Program-made: the position numbers and the translations under genes | NCBI RefSeq assembly: GCF_963583255.1 | Contig: NC_084814.1 | Location: forward strand, 22,275,262-22,339,261 | Direction: 5' to 3' | Length of the DNA stretch: 64,000 nucleotides | Source of the DNA: Pyrus communis | Taxonomy: Eukaryota > Streptophyta > Magnoliopsida > Rosales > Rosaceae | In this document: positions 24,372-36,571 of the stretch, one piece after another | How the letters are laid out: the number at the start of each line of letters is the position of its first letter | Numbering within the stretch: position 1 is the stretch's first letter | The notes under the pieces: generated by a model | Seen by the model: the letters and a program-made list of their open reading frames with translations, nothing else | Told to the model about the DNA's origin: nothing | Database searches by the model: none

Positions 24372-25182
24372 GAAATTAGGGTTGTGATCACTACTTTACA
24401 ATCTTTGTTGGACTCGCAGAATAATTGGTTTGGTTTTGGATTTTAGTTTGGTTGGTGGTCCCAAAGTTTTTCAATTGAAGTGAAAACAACAGGAAGGCAA
24501 TTCTATCTAGGAGCCCAATTCAGCATCCAAAACAAGATAGAATAATGCTATGAGGATCCTGAAGTTTGATGCAACTTTCAACCATGAGAAGAGTGTACCT
24601 TATTCAGTAGTTGCAAGCAAAACCTAAAGCCAAAGGGGATTGAAATTGTTAAGTAACGTCATCCCCTCTCAATTACTTTGGCCCCGTGTTTGCTTTTCAT
24701 TTCGATGTTTCTTGTAATTGAAGAACCATTTGTATTTTCAAGTTGTACTGATTTACACCATTGACAACTACGTTGAATTTGACGTTGGAGGCTATGAGGC
24801 TGGTTTCGAGGAATTGCAAAGCAAGTTTAAGGAGAAAGGGTACAGGAGGTGCCGCACTTAGTGGTTTGGAGTCTTTGCAACCCATACGAAATTGGGCTAG
24901 TGTTTGTTCCTTGTACACAACATGGGGTGACGATGTTGAAGGGCTATAAGTCTATAACAAACACTCGTCTGATCAAGTCCTTCCTAGACAACGATGGTGA
25001 ATTAGCCACCACCGTGTCATGGAAGTTGCCATCGCCAAAGAAGTAACGCTATCAAACTCTGGTTGTAGTGGACTGACTGACTGGTTCATTCACTAGTCAT
25101 AAAACTTGCTCAGTTCCATTACATGTTTCCTTACATTTTACAAACTAGAAATTATCAGATCCGAATATGTAGCAATACAAAC

Positions 25183-25194
25183 TCTATCTCTCTC

Positions 25195-25280
<86 letters not shown>
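25183..25280. repeat. Compound (CT)n(TA)n microsatellite
   Basis: About 75 bp of CT repeat with one CG interruption, directly joined to about 22 bp of TA repeat. Confidence 0.95.
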
Positions 25281-25287
<7 letters not shown>

Positions 25288-25744
25288 CTGTATATTTTAA
25301 TTCATCAACATATATAATTGGCTAATAGTTACAAGAATTGATCTCAGTAACCTCATAACTAGTCAGTCTATTTGGTATTTATTGTGGCAAAAATCAAAGG
25401 ATTCTGATTATTATATACTCAACTAATCTGCTGAAAAATCAGGCTCATCTGGCTTGAACAGTTTTTTGGGCATACTGGTTTCATCATGGTGAATAACTGA
25501 TGCCACTTTCTGAATCCCTCTTCTTGTGGTTGCAGCAAATTTGGAAGCCAACAATGCCGGCCAAAGTGGAATACTGTGCCCCAAGTTCGCCTCAGACGAT
25601 GACCTCTTAGCACCTCCTATACTACTAGTCCCTACTCTTGATTCATTGCCATTGCCATTGCCATGCTAGTACTCCTCCTCTTTTGCCAACTCCATTGCCA
25701 ACTTTCGCTTCCTAAACCTTCTCCAAGCAACTTGTATTAAACAA

Positions 25745-25978
25745 GCCCCCCAAGTTCTCCACTGGTGTGAATAGTACCGAAAAGCATGCTGCAGTTTTTT
25801 GCTGTGAAGGCGCTTGAATTGATTGGCAACGTACTTGAGGTCTTCAGCTTTTAGTGCTAATGCCCCCCAAGTTCTCCACTGGTGTGAATAGTACCGAAAA
25901 GCATGCTGCAGTTTTTTGCTGTGAAGGCGCTTGAATTGATTGGCAACGTACTTGAGGTCTTCAGCTTTTAGTGCTAAT
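25745..25978 (-). repeat. Perfect 117-bp tandem duplication inside the CNGC coding region
   Basis: Units 25745-25861 and 25862-25978 appear identical base for base. Each encodes 39 residues in frame, from LALKAEDLKYVANQF through RTWGA. The unit covers the end of the cyclic-nucleotide-binding domain and the calmodulin-binding helix with its W-R-T-W motif. GCC occurs at both original breakpoints, suggesting a 3-bp microhomology origin. Confidence 0.95.
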
Positions 25979-28126
25979 GCCTCAACTTCGGTTAGGAACC
26001 TCACTGTGCGTGTCGAACATGGAAGGTTTGATGTAGGCATCAAGGCCCATGTGAGCAACTCTTCGCCGCAGAAATCACCCCGCTTGAGGGTAGTTGAGTT
26101 GTAGAACCCTGTCCTTCCACCATCAGTTGTGGAGCTCTCAAGTTGCCCTCTGATGATGAAAAGCATCTCATTCACAGGATCACCTTCCCTGATGATGTAT
26201 GTGTTCCTGGTATTTAGGGATGACTCGAGGCGTTCACATATGGCGTCTAGAAGCTGATCGTCCATTTGTGCGAAAAAGGGTACCTGAAAACTAAAGAAAA
26301 TTAGACCACCTTTCAATCTCATGAATTCAAATCAGTAATCGATCAGTGCCAACAACTTATAAATTCAGCTGCATTACGCTTATCAGCAAGTGTCAGCATG
26401 TGATCAATGGTATAGATTGACAGTCTCCCAAACATAACGCTTACACGGCGAACAAGGGCAAGACATAAATGCCTTTGGATTTGGCAGCGGAGATCCACAG
26501 GCAAGGATTGCAAAATGTTTTTCTCATCTACACCTCTTCTGGCACTCCACTTATATTGAACAAACCGACGAACTTGCTCTTGCAGCTCCGGAGGGAGCTG
26601 ACGGTGCCTCATCCACTCCTCTGTGTCTCTCCTTTTTACCCGCCATTCCTCAAGTCTAATCGTTGCAGATTGCAGATAGGTCTTGAAGAAATCAGAAAGT
26701 TTATATAAAAAGTAATGAATATATCAGAACCATGCGAAGGAAAAATTAGAACTAGATTAACATTTTCTTGCATGTAGTAGATGCGTTGAGCAAATTATAC
26801 CTGCATCTGGCTCATGATATGTGAGAAGAGAACTAGACCAAGAACGGCAATGAGAATGCAAAATGAGGTTTCACTGATCAAAGTGCTTGGCTTAATATCT
26901 TGTCCGTATGAACTGCGAATCGCGAAATGAGTACAAGACATGAGTTAGCACAAATAGCTTGCTTAATTTTCAACTGTATTCATTCCTTGACCGACAAGTA
27001 ACTAGTATTATATGATCCAAATATAACAGCAAAAAATGCATTTTGGCTTGAGCTAGTAACAACAAAGCATACCCTAAATTTCTCATACCCCACCAAAGGC
27101 AGTAGAAATTTTTTTCCATGATGTATGCAGAAGCAACCTCATTAGTGAAAGCCTCCGCAAACATTCCAAAGTTTTGTGATTTTTAGCCAAAGTTTTCGTT
27201 CGCAGTTTTCGGCACTGGCACAATCAAGAAACGAAATTTTACAGGATGGAGAGTGTGTTATTCACTTCCTTTTTACATTCTTGCGTCCAGCATTCGTCAT
27301 GCCGTCCAATGGACAGCACATACCATGAAGCTCCAACAATCTGCACTGAAGAACAACAACCATTGTAACAATCAAACCAAATTAAATAAGGCGCGCCATA
27401 GTAAATTGAGGGATCAGTTATTATCCCGCATTTTATGTTGTCAGACCACCAATTTGGCGCCAAATATTCGAAGAAGAGCTTATCGAAACAATGATATCAA
27501 AATCAACAATCTAGCAACGTAAGATGTCATTGTCAAATTGTAAGTACGTACTAATAATTGAAAGGAAAAAAAATGGGACACAAACACACACATAGATATA
27601 ACTAGCTGGCCAGGTTCTTACATGTGCAATTAGACAAAACAGAACGAGATTGTAAGCTGCCCCTAACCAAGCAGTCTTGGCTACAACGCCAGTCGATTTA
27701 GTTATTTGCCCGTTGAGAGGGAAAAGTTGAATAAATTGAGGAATATATTGCATGAGCACAATTAGAGAAAGGGTATGATTAGCATGAGCAGCTGTTGAGT
27801 TTTTCACTGCGGGAATTACAAACCAAATCATAATCTGCAAAACAAAATAAATTATATTCCATAATTGATGATATTCGTTGGACACTGCTTGGATACTTCC
27901 TGCAAATTATAGTTTAACACATATGCACAAATAACTTGTTAAAAACAGAAAAGTAGAAGTAATCGAAAAATCGAGATCCACCTCTACTGAAGAAATGTAC
28001 ACCAAATTTGTACGGGAAAGGATTCCCGCACACCTGTTTTCTCATTTTGCACTGCACCTTTTGTTTCTGTCATTTGATTCTTCTTTGATTTATTCAGGCA
28101 ACAACTAAAAAAAGGTGAGAAAAAGG

Positions 28127-28722
28127 TGTTAGGAATGTCGGTACTACAAGATAGAGAATGCACAACGTAAAGTAGAAAATGGACACCAAGAATTTATGTG
28201 GTTCGGCAATTTATGCCTACGTCCACGGAACCACGATCAATCTTCACGATATGAAAAGATGAGTACAACAAGAGTAGTCTTACCAAGCCAAAGACAAGGC
28301 TTGATGGATACAAGAAAGTATAACACACACTTTCTATCACTCCAAACTTCACTCACAATGTGTAGTGGAACACTCTCACTCTCACTCTTGGAGTGGAACT
28401 CTAGCTTTGGACACCCTTTGCTACTCACACTTGGTTACTTGATTACAACACTACACCCATATTTATAGGTGAAGGCTTGGCATTCTACTAGTTTCTAGTT
28501 CCTTCTACAAACTAGAACTGGTTTCTAGTTTCTAAAATATTCTACCAACCTCTAACTTAGATAATTCTAGACTAGCCACAAAATTGTAGCTTCTAGATCT
28601 TTCAATTTGCAACCAAGGAAGCTAGTACTCTCTAGCTTCTTCCATCAACTTAATAACATGCTAGAATTGTCTAGCATGCTCCAACCACCTCACTTGCTTA
28701 CTAGAATAATCTAGAACATTCA
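28127..28722. mobile_element. LTR-like insertion in CNGC intron 1 (possible solo LTR)
   Basis: The block starts TGTTAGGAATGTC and ends AGAACATTCA, giving TG...CA ends about 596 bp apart. Inside is GTGGTTCGGCAATTTATGCC followed by TACGTCCACGG, a phrase familiar from plant Copia-type LTRs. No target-site duplication was found, so the boundaries are uncertain. It lies in the intron between the first two CNGC segments. Confidence 0.5.
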
Positions 28723-28789
28723 TTGTTGAGTAACTACCAGTGGGAGTGTAGAAATCATTGTTGAGTAACTACCTGTGGGAGTGGTAGGG
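28720..28789. repeat. 35-bp tandem duplication across the CNGC exon 1 donor site
   Basis: CATTGTTGAGTAACTACC plus TGTGGGAGTG-like text occurs at 28720-28754 and again at 28755-28789 with few differences. The second copy contains the donor site of the first CNGC segment, so the intron carries a decoy copy of its own 5' splice site. Confidence 0.75.
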
Positions 28790-29212
28790 AGGCGGCGAGA
28801 TCGATAGAGAAGTCGCCCTTGAGGTAGCTGATGGCGATGGCCCTGGGGTCTTTAACGAGCTGGCCCCACCCGAAAACCCTAGAACCAGGGTCTATATACG
28901 CAATTCGAAATTTGACTAGGATATGGATAATGTAGAAGAAGTCAGCGAGGTGACCAAGATGCCAAGGCCCATGTCGATCTGGATGCAAGCGGCTTGGTCG
29001 CTGGACGTGGTGGGCAAGAAGAAATAGAGGGGGTCAAGGAAAAGGCCGGCGATGCATATGACAAAGAAGATGTGGTTCCATTGGGTCACGCGTTCGGATC
29101 CTGGGTCGAGGATCTGGTACCACCACGGGATCTTCGTGTTGAGGGAAAATGGGGTCGAGAAGTTGTGGAATCGAGCCGAGGCAGCGGCATATGGCTGGAA
29201 GCTGTGCATCAT

Positions 29213-30670
29213 CTCTGGGCGTTTGGAGATTTAGCCATGAGAGAGAGAGAGATTTGTGGGGGAAATAAGAAAAAGAATAAGAGAGGAAGGCTGAGGTTTC
29301 GGGTTTTCATGACCGTTACATGAACGGGAAAAACGCGCCAAATGTTCATTGCCTTTTTTTTTTTTCCTCTCTCTTTCTACTTTTCATTTTGTAATTTGTT
29401 GTAATTAAAACGAAAAAAAAATTGAGTTGAAGACTGAAACTCTTATTATCTCTCTCTTGCATTTTTTAAAGCACATTTTGTAACGAATATCATAACACAA
29501 TGTTTAAATTTGTTGAATTTGTGAAATAGAAAGGAATTCAGAATGTTACATAGAAGAACACATGTTTGTTTATATGAAAATACACGATATTATTCTATTG
29601 TTTATATGATTAAAGTAAATGGTGTGTGTCCCTTTTCCCCTTTTTGATCCAAAAATTTACATTGCCCCTATAATTAGATCACCTCTTTTCAGTATGTACT
29701 TTTGCTTTTCCACACAATTTTCTCAAAGTGTAGAACGGTAGTTTTCCAAATTTCATATTGCTTTTTTGATCCGATGTTCTCACCATCTACTAGATTAGAG
29801 GCCAACCACTATGTATGTGTCTTGATAATGAAGGAATTTAAATTCAAAGGGGAAAATAGTGGGAGAGGAAAAGTGGAGGAGTAAAAATATAGCTAATTCT
29901 TTTATAGACATTATTTTTTAGGCAATTAGTTACAATGATTATTTTTTACATTTTGTTGCAGAAATGATAAGTTTTTAGTAACGATAACATATTGATAACA
30001 TATTGATTATATTATATGACATTAACGACCGAACGACGATGATATAATAATGACATAATAAAAACTGATCATTTATGTAACCAAATGTCAAAAATTGATC
30101 ATTCTAACTAATTTCTCTTCTTTCTTTTTTTTTTTTTTTGGTTCATTATCAAACTTATTAATTAGGATGAAATAGTATAATTGACATTTTACACACTATA
30201 ATTGCCAATGAGTATTTATTTACTAATAGTAAGTATAGAGAGATATACACCTACGATATCACATCCCAGAGTCTTCATTACCAAGGTGTATATGAATCAG
30301 TAACACCATACAGCAGTCAGTGAGCTTATAAAAAAAATTCCTTATATCAAACTAGTATTATACTAGTAACTCAAATGATGCCATGTAGAACATAATTTCC
30401 CTTGGAAGAGAGTGTTCCTTGTATATAATTTAATTGGTTCCTCACCCTCATTAGGACCTATAAATATGCACATATGAGCAAATGGTTTAGCAACCCCACA
30501 GAAACACTATATAGCTTGGTTATTTGTCAAGCAGAGCCACCTCAGTTTTGACAAATAATTAACTACAACCCAGAGAACCCATTAGACAAAATTAGTTGGA
30601 CAAATTGGTTTTGGTTTTGGTTTTGTTGCGTAGAGCAGACAACATCTCTGAATATAATTTGTATGCTAAA
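29213..30670. other. Intergenic between the CNGC and aminopropyltransferase copies
   Basis: The left part would hold the CNGC promoter, with a short GA run near 29241. Otherwise it is AT-rich with poly-A/T tracts and no recognised gene. Short direct repeats such as GATAACATATTGAT occur near 29987-30010. Confidence 0.5.
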
Positions 30671-31404
30671 ATGCCAAAAGAAGCAGTTGTGGTCGTCAGA
30701 AATGGCGATAGTGAAGTCTCCCTTCCACCAATCTCAGCTGGAACAGAATACAATGTTAAAGAACTTGCAGATGATGATCTTACTGATGATCATCCAAAGG
30801 TTCCTGGAGGGTTTTCTGATTTTTGTCCGATATGGCCAGGTGGGTTTCATTTGACATGAAGTTTCATTTTTTTTTTTTTTTTAATTTTAAATTTTACAAT
30901 ACATTTTTTTAGTTTGTTTAATATGATTTTAAAAGTTGCATTGTGTTAATTTGTCAAATTTCATTACTTTACCATATTGAAAATCTGGAATCCTATTGTT
31001 TTCAATTCGAGTAACTCCTGCTTCAAACAAGGGAGTTATGTATATCAGTATATAGTATAATCCTGGTAAAAAGTGGTGAGAAATTACCATGGACGAATTT
31101 GTAAGCCTACTATGTTCCAAAGCCAATTTGTTCATAATATTTCTTAATCTTGTAGGGCAAGCACTATTTTTTATTTTTTTTTATATTTTTGTTCAAAGGT
31201 AAATTTTAATACAAACACACCTAATTTACAACCGGAAGTCCAGTTACACGTGAAGCACAATACAACATATGGACCCCATTGAAGGTAGGAAAATTCTTAT
31301 TTCAAGTGAGGTCCGAGTACCAAAGTACGATGGTATTTCAGGTAAATTAATTAACAGTCCACGCATATCATGTGAAAGAAAATTATTTCTCTTTGTTACA
31401 TGAG

Positions 31405-31560
31405 TAATGATAGACAGATTAAATTTTAGATCAAATTTACAAATTATATGATATGTCATCAATAAAAAATAAGCATATTAATGAATACTTAAATGATAAT
31501 CTAAGCATTAACTACGTCGTATGATTTACAAAATTTGATTTAAATAAATGGTCTCCAACA
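31405..31560. mobile_element. MITE copy (TAAATTTGCAAAT family)
   Basis: Contains AAATTTACAAATTATATGAT, ATGTCATCAATAAA and, in mirror, TGATTTACAAAATTTGAT. It is a member of a family also seen at about 6435-6510, 55096-55232 and 56545-56715. Confidence 0.55.
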
Positions 31561-32192
31561 TCAAAGATGAACCTATAAAGGGACATGAAGAGATGACCGC
31601 CCCTTCCCTCGCCGGAAATAAAGTCCAGGAGTGACGATCTGCCACTATGCTCTCTTAAAAAAAATCTACAAGTCGTGAAACCTCTTCCTAATTGGCCACA
31701 AAATCGAAAAGCACATTAAATGAACGCCTATGCGGGACCAAGCGAAGCTATAAAAATCTGACCGAGTCTTACGCCGAAATCTAAATTTTTTTTTTAAGTC
31801 GGCCTCGCGCCTCTGGTCCTATCATCATTTTAATTGCGCAATTTATTTAAGATGTCCTACTTCGGCTTAAAAAAGTTTAAGATGGTCCCACCATCTTTTT
31901 TATTGTTGCACGTTTTCTTTTAAATGGTTCCCCATCCTCCTTTTACTACAATTTATATCCCTTTGTTTTTCACTCTCTTAAACCCAATATCACTTTTTAT
32001 TTTTTTTTTTTTTTTTATTTTTTAGTTTTAATTGTTTGATTATTCTTCTACACATATAAGGGAAGTATTCCAAACTAATGAAGCATTCAAATACCATAAA
32101 CTTTCTTTTAAAAATTTCAAAAAATATATATAAAGGGAGCATTCCAAAATATTGAAGCATTCAAAATACCACGAATTGCCCTTCTAGAATTT

Positions 32193-33396
32193 TAAAAAGG
32201 GTTTTTATCACAAATGGTCCCTGAAATTGATCCACACCATCAATATGGTTTCTGAAATTGAAAATTAATCAATGTAGTTCCTGAAAATAGGTGTTGCAAA
32301 TCAATGTGGTTCTTCCATCACAATTCTGTCAAAAATTCTGTTATGTGTTGATGTGGCACATAAATGGGTCCCACAAATCATTTTTTTAATCACAAATGGT
32401 CCCTAAAATTGACTCACACCATCAAGATGGTCCCTAAAATTGACTCACACCATCAAAATGGTCCCTAAATTTGAAAATTGATTGATGTAGTTCCTAAAAA
32501 TAGATATCTCAAATCAATGTAGTCATTCCGTCATAATTATGTCAAAAATTTTGTTATGTGCTGATGTGGAACATAAATAGGGCCACAAGTCTGAGTAAAT
32601 AAAAAATAAATTAGAAATATGTCTAGTCATTTAATAATTAATTAAAAAAGTTGTCAACCCAAAAACTCAGTCCTACAATCACCTTCGATCCCAACCCATA
32701 CTTTTCTACCTTCATTTGTGGTAGCCTTTATCGTCTCTTCTCTAGATAAAAAAAATATATATTCTTAAGACACTCATTTTCACACCCTTCATTGAATTGG
32801 ACTAAGATCGAGACTACCTTTGGTGACAACTTGGATTGGTGACGACTTTTGTGACTCTACAGTCAATGTTTGGGCGATCGACAACCTCACAATCTTAACC
32901 TTGGAGAGCTTATTAGGCGCTTCTCCGATGATCTTGGTGATGCGGAGAATGGCGAGCTCTGCCTTGAGATAATCTCATTGTGCAAAGAAGTTTTTTGACA
33001 ACTTTTTTAATTAATTATTGAACCCACATCAACACATGACATAATTTTTGACAGAATTATAACGAGATGACACATTGATTTGCAACACCTATTTTCATGA
33101 ACTACATTGATTGATTTTCAAGTTCAGGGACCATCTTGATGGGGGGTCAATTTCAAGGACCAACTTGATGGTGTGAGTCAATTTTCGGGACCTTTGTGAT
33201 AAAAACTCTTATATCTTGTGGGCCCTATTTATGTGCCACGTCAACATGTAACAGACGTTTTGACAAAATTGTGACGGAATGACCACATTTATTTGCGACA
33301 CCTATTTTCAAGGATTACATTGATTATTTTCAATTTCAGGGACCATCTTGATGGTGTAGATCAATTTCAAGAATCATTTATGATATAAATCCTTTC
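32193..33396. mobile_element. Fold-back DNA element with long inverted ends, about 1.2 kb
   Basis: The left end (ATCACAAATGGTCCCTGAAA, then CACACCATCAA) is mirrored at the right end (TTGATGGTGTAGATCAATTT, CATTTATGAT). The inverted arms extend roughly 190 bp, with internal direct repeats of the CACCATCAAGATGGTCCCTA phrase. No transposase is recognised. It could be a Mutator-like or other fold-back element and sits inside the spermidine synthase pseudogene. Confidence 0.65.
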
Positions 33397-33539
33397 AAAA
33401 ATTACAATTGAGTCAAAATGAGTTAAAGTAATTCACTACATATTGAGCCTCAATATTTTAGCATCATTACTTAGTTCACTATGTCTATAAGAGGGAAAGG
33501 AAACTCTTATTCTATAAAAGGGATCCTTCACCCTCATTT

Positions 33540-33720
33540 TAAAGGAGGGCAAACCCTAGCCCCTTTAGCAACAACAATATAACTCTCATTTCATATAGTG
33601 AAACTGGATCTACACCGGTATGGACGTAACCTCAACCTCAACTTGAAGTGAACCAAGATATATTGTTGTGTTCTTGTATGTGTATGATTTACGATCAAAT
33701 TTACGTTGTTTCAAAATCAA
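33540..33720. mobile_element. LTR-like fragment
   Basis: The phrase GGATCTACACCGGTATGGAC and nearby AACTTGAAGTGAACCA resemble the leader part of plant Copia LTRs. No partner repeat was found, so this is a weak call. Confidence 0.3.
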
Positions 33721-35713
33721 CCGATTTGGTACATCGAATTAACAAATAAAGAGCTAGAATTAAGATGGCTATGAAGTTTTTTTTTTTTTTTTCCAACAAA
33801 TGATATTACCTACATGAAGGGTTGGGGGAGTGGGCTAATTCTCATAATTGACTAGTAATAATGTGATTTAAAATTTTCTTTGATGAGAATCAAACCTAAG
33901 ACCTCTCACTTATAAATGAAGAAAAATACTACTAGATCGTAGTACTAAATGTCAGATGGATATGCAGTTTGGTTAACTGAAAAAGTGTGCAATCAGTCTC
34001 CCAAATTTATGTTGGTGGACCATTTTCAAAGCTGGCAATTGTCCTTCACGTTCTATATGTAGGTACTGCAAGTCTGTCCCCGAAGGTTCATATGACGCGA
34101 TAATAGTGGATGCATTTGATCCGGTAAGTATATACAGGCTTCTCCTTGACTCTATTTGTAACATATTTTTCTGGTTCGAATTTACAGTCTTTCAATTTAA
34201 GTCTAACAAGAAATTAAACATTATTATTATATACGAAATGATCGATATAATTTGTTATTTGCATGCATGCATGCATACAGAGCCAGGTCATGACATTTAC
34301 AAGACTCCATTCTTTGATTTGGTGGCAAAAGCTCTGCGATCTGGCGGAGTCATGTGTATTCAGGCAGAGAGCATATGATTTGGTTCCTTAGACATTGGGC
34401 AACACATGGCAGAATGTCGCCAGATATTCAAGGGCTCTGTTCATTAAGCATGGACAATTGGTCCTGCATATCCAAGGCATGCATACATTATATACATACA
34501 TATATGTCATTTTAGTTCTAGTCTCTAATCAACTTAATTGTTATACTAAAATTTTGTTTGTTTAAATAGTTTGATCGAGGTCCTTAACATCATTTAAAAG
34601 ATTTAACTCATGCATTTATGCATTTAATTTCCCACAAATTATGAAATTTAAACAAATTCAAATAATATATTTAAAATATAATAAATACTTAAAATTAAAT
34701 ATTAAAGTAATATTGTTCTTCACAAAATTATAGCAAATAATGTACTCACATAATTATTAACATATTTTATAAAATAACTGTTGATATAGTTTAAAACATA
34801 GAATAAATACATATAATTAGCATGGGTACATTAAACAAAATTAAAAATAGGTAAAAATATATTAAAAAATATGGGCACAAATATAAATAAAATTTTAAAA
34901 AATATGGGTACAAAAAGAAATTAATACATGGATACAAGTTAAAACTGAAAAGAAAATTGGTACAAATTAAAAAAGGGCTGCAAAGTAAAATTGGTACAAA
35001 GTGAAAAATAAAAATATATGATGAAAAATTTAACCATAAATATAAATACATCAAATGTAACATTTCTAAAACGAAATGAATATATTTAGAAATAAAAAAA
35101 TATTTTATTATTGAAATAATTAATGACATTTATTAAAACCTAAGGATTTTGATTAAAAATTAAAAATAAATAAGGTTTTAATCAATGGAATATCAAAAAT
35201 GATTTAGTGTTTAATTTCCTATTTGCAGCAGTCAAATTTAAAAAAAAAAATCAAAATAAGTCAAATTTTTAAAAAATTTCCAGAAGTAGCTTTGAGTGTT
35301 TAATTTCCTATTTGCATCAGTTATAGCAAAAAAGTTTTCAATTTTAACAATTGAATTCAAAAAATGTAAACTGAGAACGCAATGGTTATCAAACGGTTTC
35401 TAAAGCATCTCTAATGAAAGATGCAAAATACTTTGAAATGAGCATTTCATTTTTTGTTGGCCGGAAAGATCTCCAACGAGAGAGATGTAAAATACCTATC
35501 GGCTAAAAGATGTAAATAAAAATATAAATGTACGTTTTTTTATACATTTTTAGATGCGGACCTCGTCAATTAAAGAGCGGAAAATAAGTATCACATTACT
35601 ATCTAGTTGTACACTTGTAATTTCTAACTACTCTCTCAGTCGATAATTAATTTCAGTGGGGTGATTGGCTTCTTGCCTTGCTTAACGGAGGGGCCACTGG
35701 TGGATTTCAAAAA

Positions 35714-36289
35714 GAGCAATGTTATTCATACCATGTTTTTGTACCATATTTTTATAGTATTTTAGGTGGTATTTAATGTGGACAGCCACATCATTTGAAC
35801 TAATCAGATTTTTAAATTTAGTTCATTATTTAATAAACTAATAATTAAAAAAAACTAGTTAATTAAATAATGACTGTGGTATAGGATGAGTCTTTCTCCA
35901 TCATTTGCTTGGGTTTTGCAATTTTTTCAAATGATATAACTATTCATATCAGATGCCACCTAAGATGGTATAGAAATATGATATAAAAATAGAGTAATGC
36001 TATTCATACCATGTTTTTGTACCATATTTTCATACCACCTTAGGTAGCATTTGATGTGGACAACCACATCATTTGAATTAATCAGATTTTTAAACTTAGT
36101 TCATTATTTAATAAACTAATAATTAATAAAAACTAGTTAATTAAATGATGATTGTAGTATACGATGAGTCTTTCTCCTTCATTTCCTTGAGTTTTGCAAA
36201 TTTTTCAAATAATGTGGTTGTCCACATCAAATGCCACATAAGATGGTATGAAAATGTGGTATAAAAATACAATATGAATATCATTACTC
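35714..36289. mobile_element. Two adjacent MITEs inserted in a pseudogene exon
   Basis: Unit 1 (35714-35991) and unit 2 (35992-36289) both start GAGCAATGTTATTCATACC or GAGTAATGCTATTCATACC. Unit 2 ends in the mirror image (ATGAATATCATTACTC). Each also carries CCACATCATTTGAA and AATAAACTAATAATTAA. They separate the codons for VDFK from those for NPVYPIE in one ancestral exon. Confidence 0.8.
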
Positions 36290-36571
36290 ATAAAAATATG
36301 GTATTCCTCTTTCGGAAATCCTGTCTACCCAATAGAGACCCCAACAATAGTTTTGTGGTTGCAGAAGAGCCCTTGAAATTTTACAACACAGAGGTACCCC
36401 AATCAAATTCTAATTAATTAAATGGAATTTAACCTCTACATCCTCTCTTTTATCTCTCAATTTCTGCCGACACCAATTGGTCAGGTACTCATGTCTGCAT
36501 TTTGTTTGCCATCTTTTGCAAAGAAGGTGATTAATTGGAAAGGATCCCCTCTTGAGGGTGAAGTCTCCTGA

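Larger units (their letters stand above)
21420..25422. other. 4-kb intergenic stretch with several MITEs
   Basis: AT-rich, with no recognised gene. It contains MITE-like copies at about 22180-22330, 22512-22682 and 22800-22992, and microsatellites at 24338 and 25185. The region 24740-25046 has somewhat richer codon-like sequence on the plus strand, but no open frame that could be matched to a family. Confidence 0.5.
25423..29212 (-). pseudogene. Cyclic-nucleotide-gated channel (CNGC, group III-like) with multiple frame lesions
   Basis: CNGCs are tetrameric plasma-membrane cation (Ca2+) channels with six helices, a cyclic-nucleotide-binding domain and calmodulin sites. Segments in order: 28773-29212 (S1-S3: ILDPGSE, FLDPLYFFLP, KFRIAYI, FSIDLAASLPLPQ), 27622-27834 (IMIWFVIPAVK, AHANHTL, TGVVAKTAWLGAAYN), 27073-27340 (pore: NEVASAY, FYCLWWGMRNL), 26801-26912 (S6), 26445-26681 (TYLQS, C-linker) and 25423-26283 (CNBD: REGDPVNEMLFIIRG, GDFCGEELLTWAL; IQ-like helix). 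Lesions: a frame change at about 28945-28953 consistent with loss of about 13 nt; a frame change at about 27252-27258 (CA loss) leading to TAA at 27239; another at about 27165-27182; and an in-frame TAG at 25666 that cuts off a still conserved tail ending PDEPDFSAD. Family is certain; pseudogene status is likely unless assembly errors explain it. Confidence 0.82.
30671..36571 (+). pseudogene. Spermidine synthase pseudogene, middle exons missing, exon split by MITEs
   Basis: Intact spermidine synthase adds an aminopropyl group from decarboxylated SAM to putrescine. Pieces in order: 30671-30839 (N-terminus, ending in a PIWPG motif at a GT donor), 34063-34123 (SVPEGSYDAIIVDAFDP), 34281-34477 (TPFFDLVAKALRSGGV, ECRQIFKGSV), 35657-35711 (SGVIGF..., TEGPLVDF), 36317-36393 (NPVYPIE, EEPLKFYNTE) and 36485-36571 (SAFCLPSFAKKVI). 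The exons for the GGGDGG dcSAM-binding region are absent between 30840 and 34062. The 34281 piece has TGA at 34376 where the family has Trp, and TAA at 34446 where it has Tyr. The 34063 piece is about 7 nt short at its start, and a frameshift lies in 36317-36393. The copy is dead. Confidence 0.85.

Noticed and set aside
24740..25046. Possible gene fragment with VEFDVGGYEAGFEE-like text
   Set aside because: Could not be tied to any family; frames are broken and no splice pattern gave a longer product.
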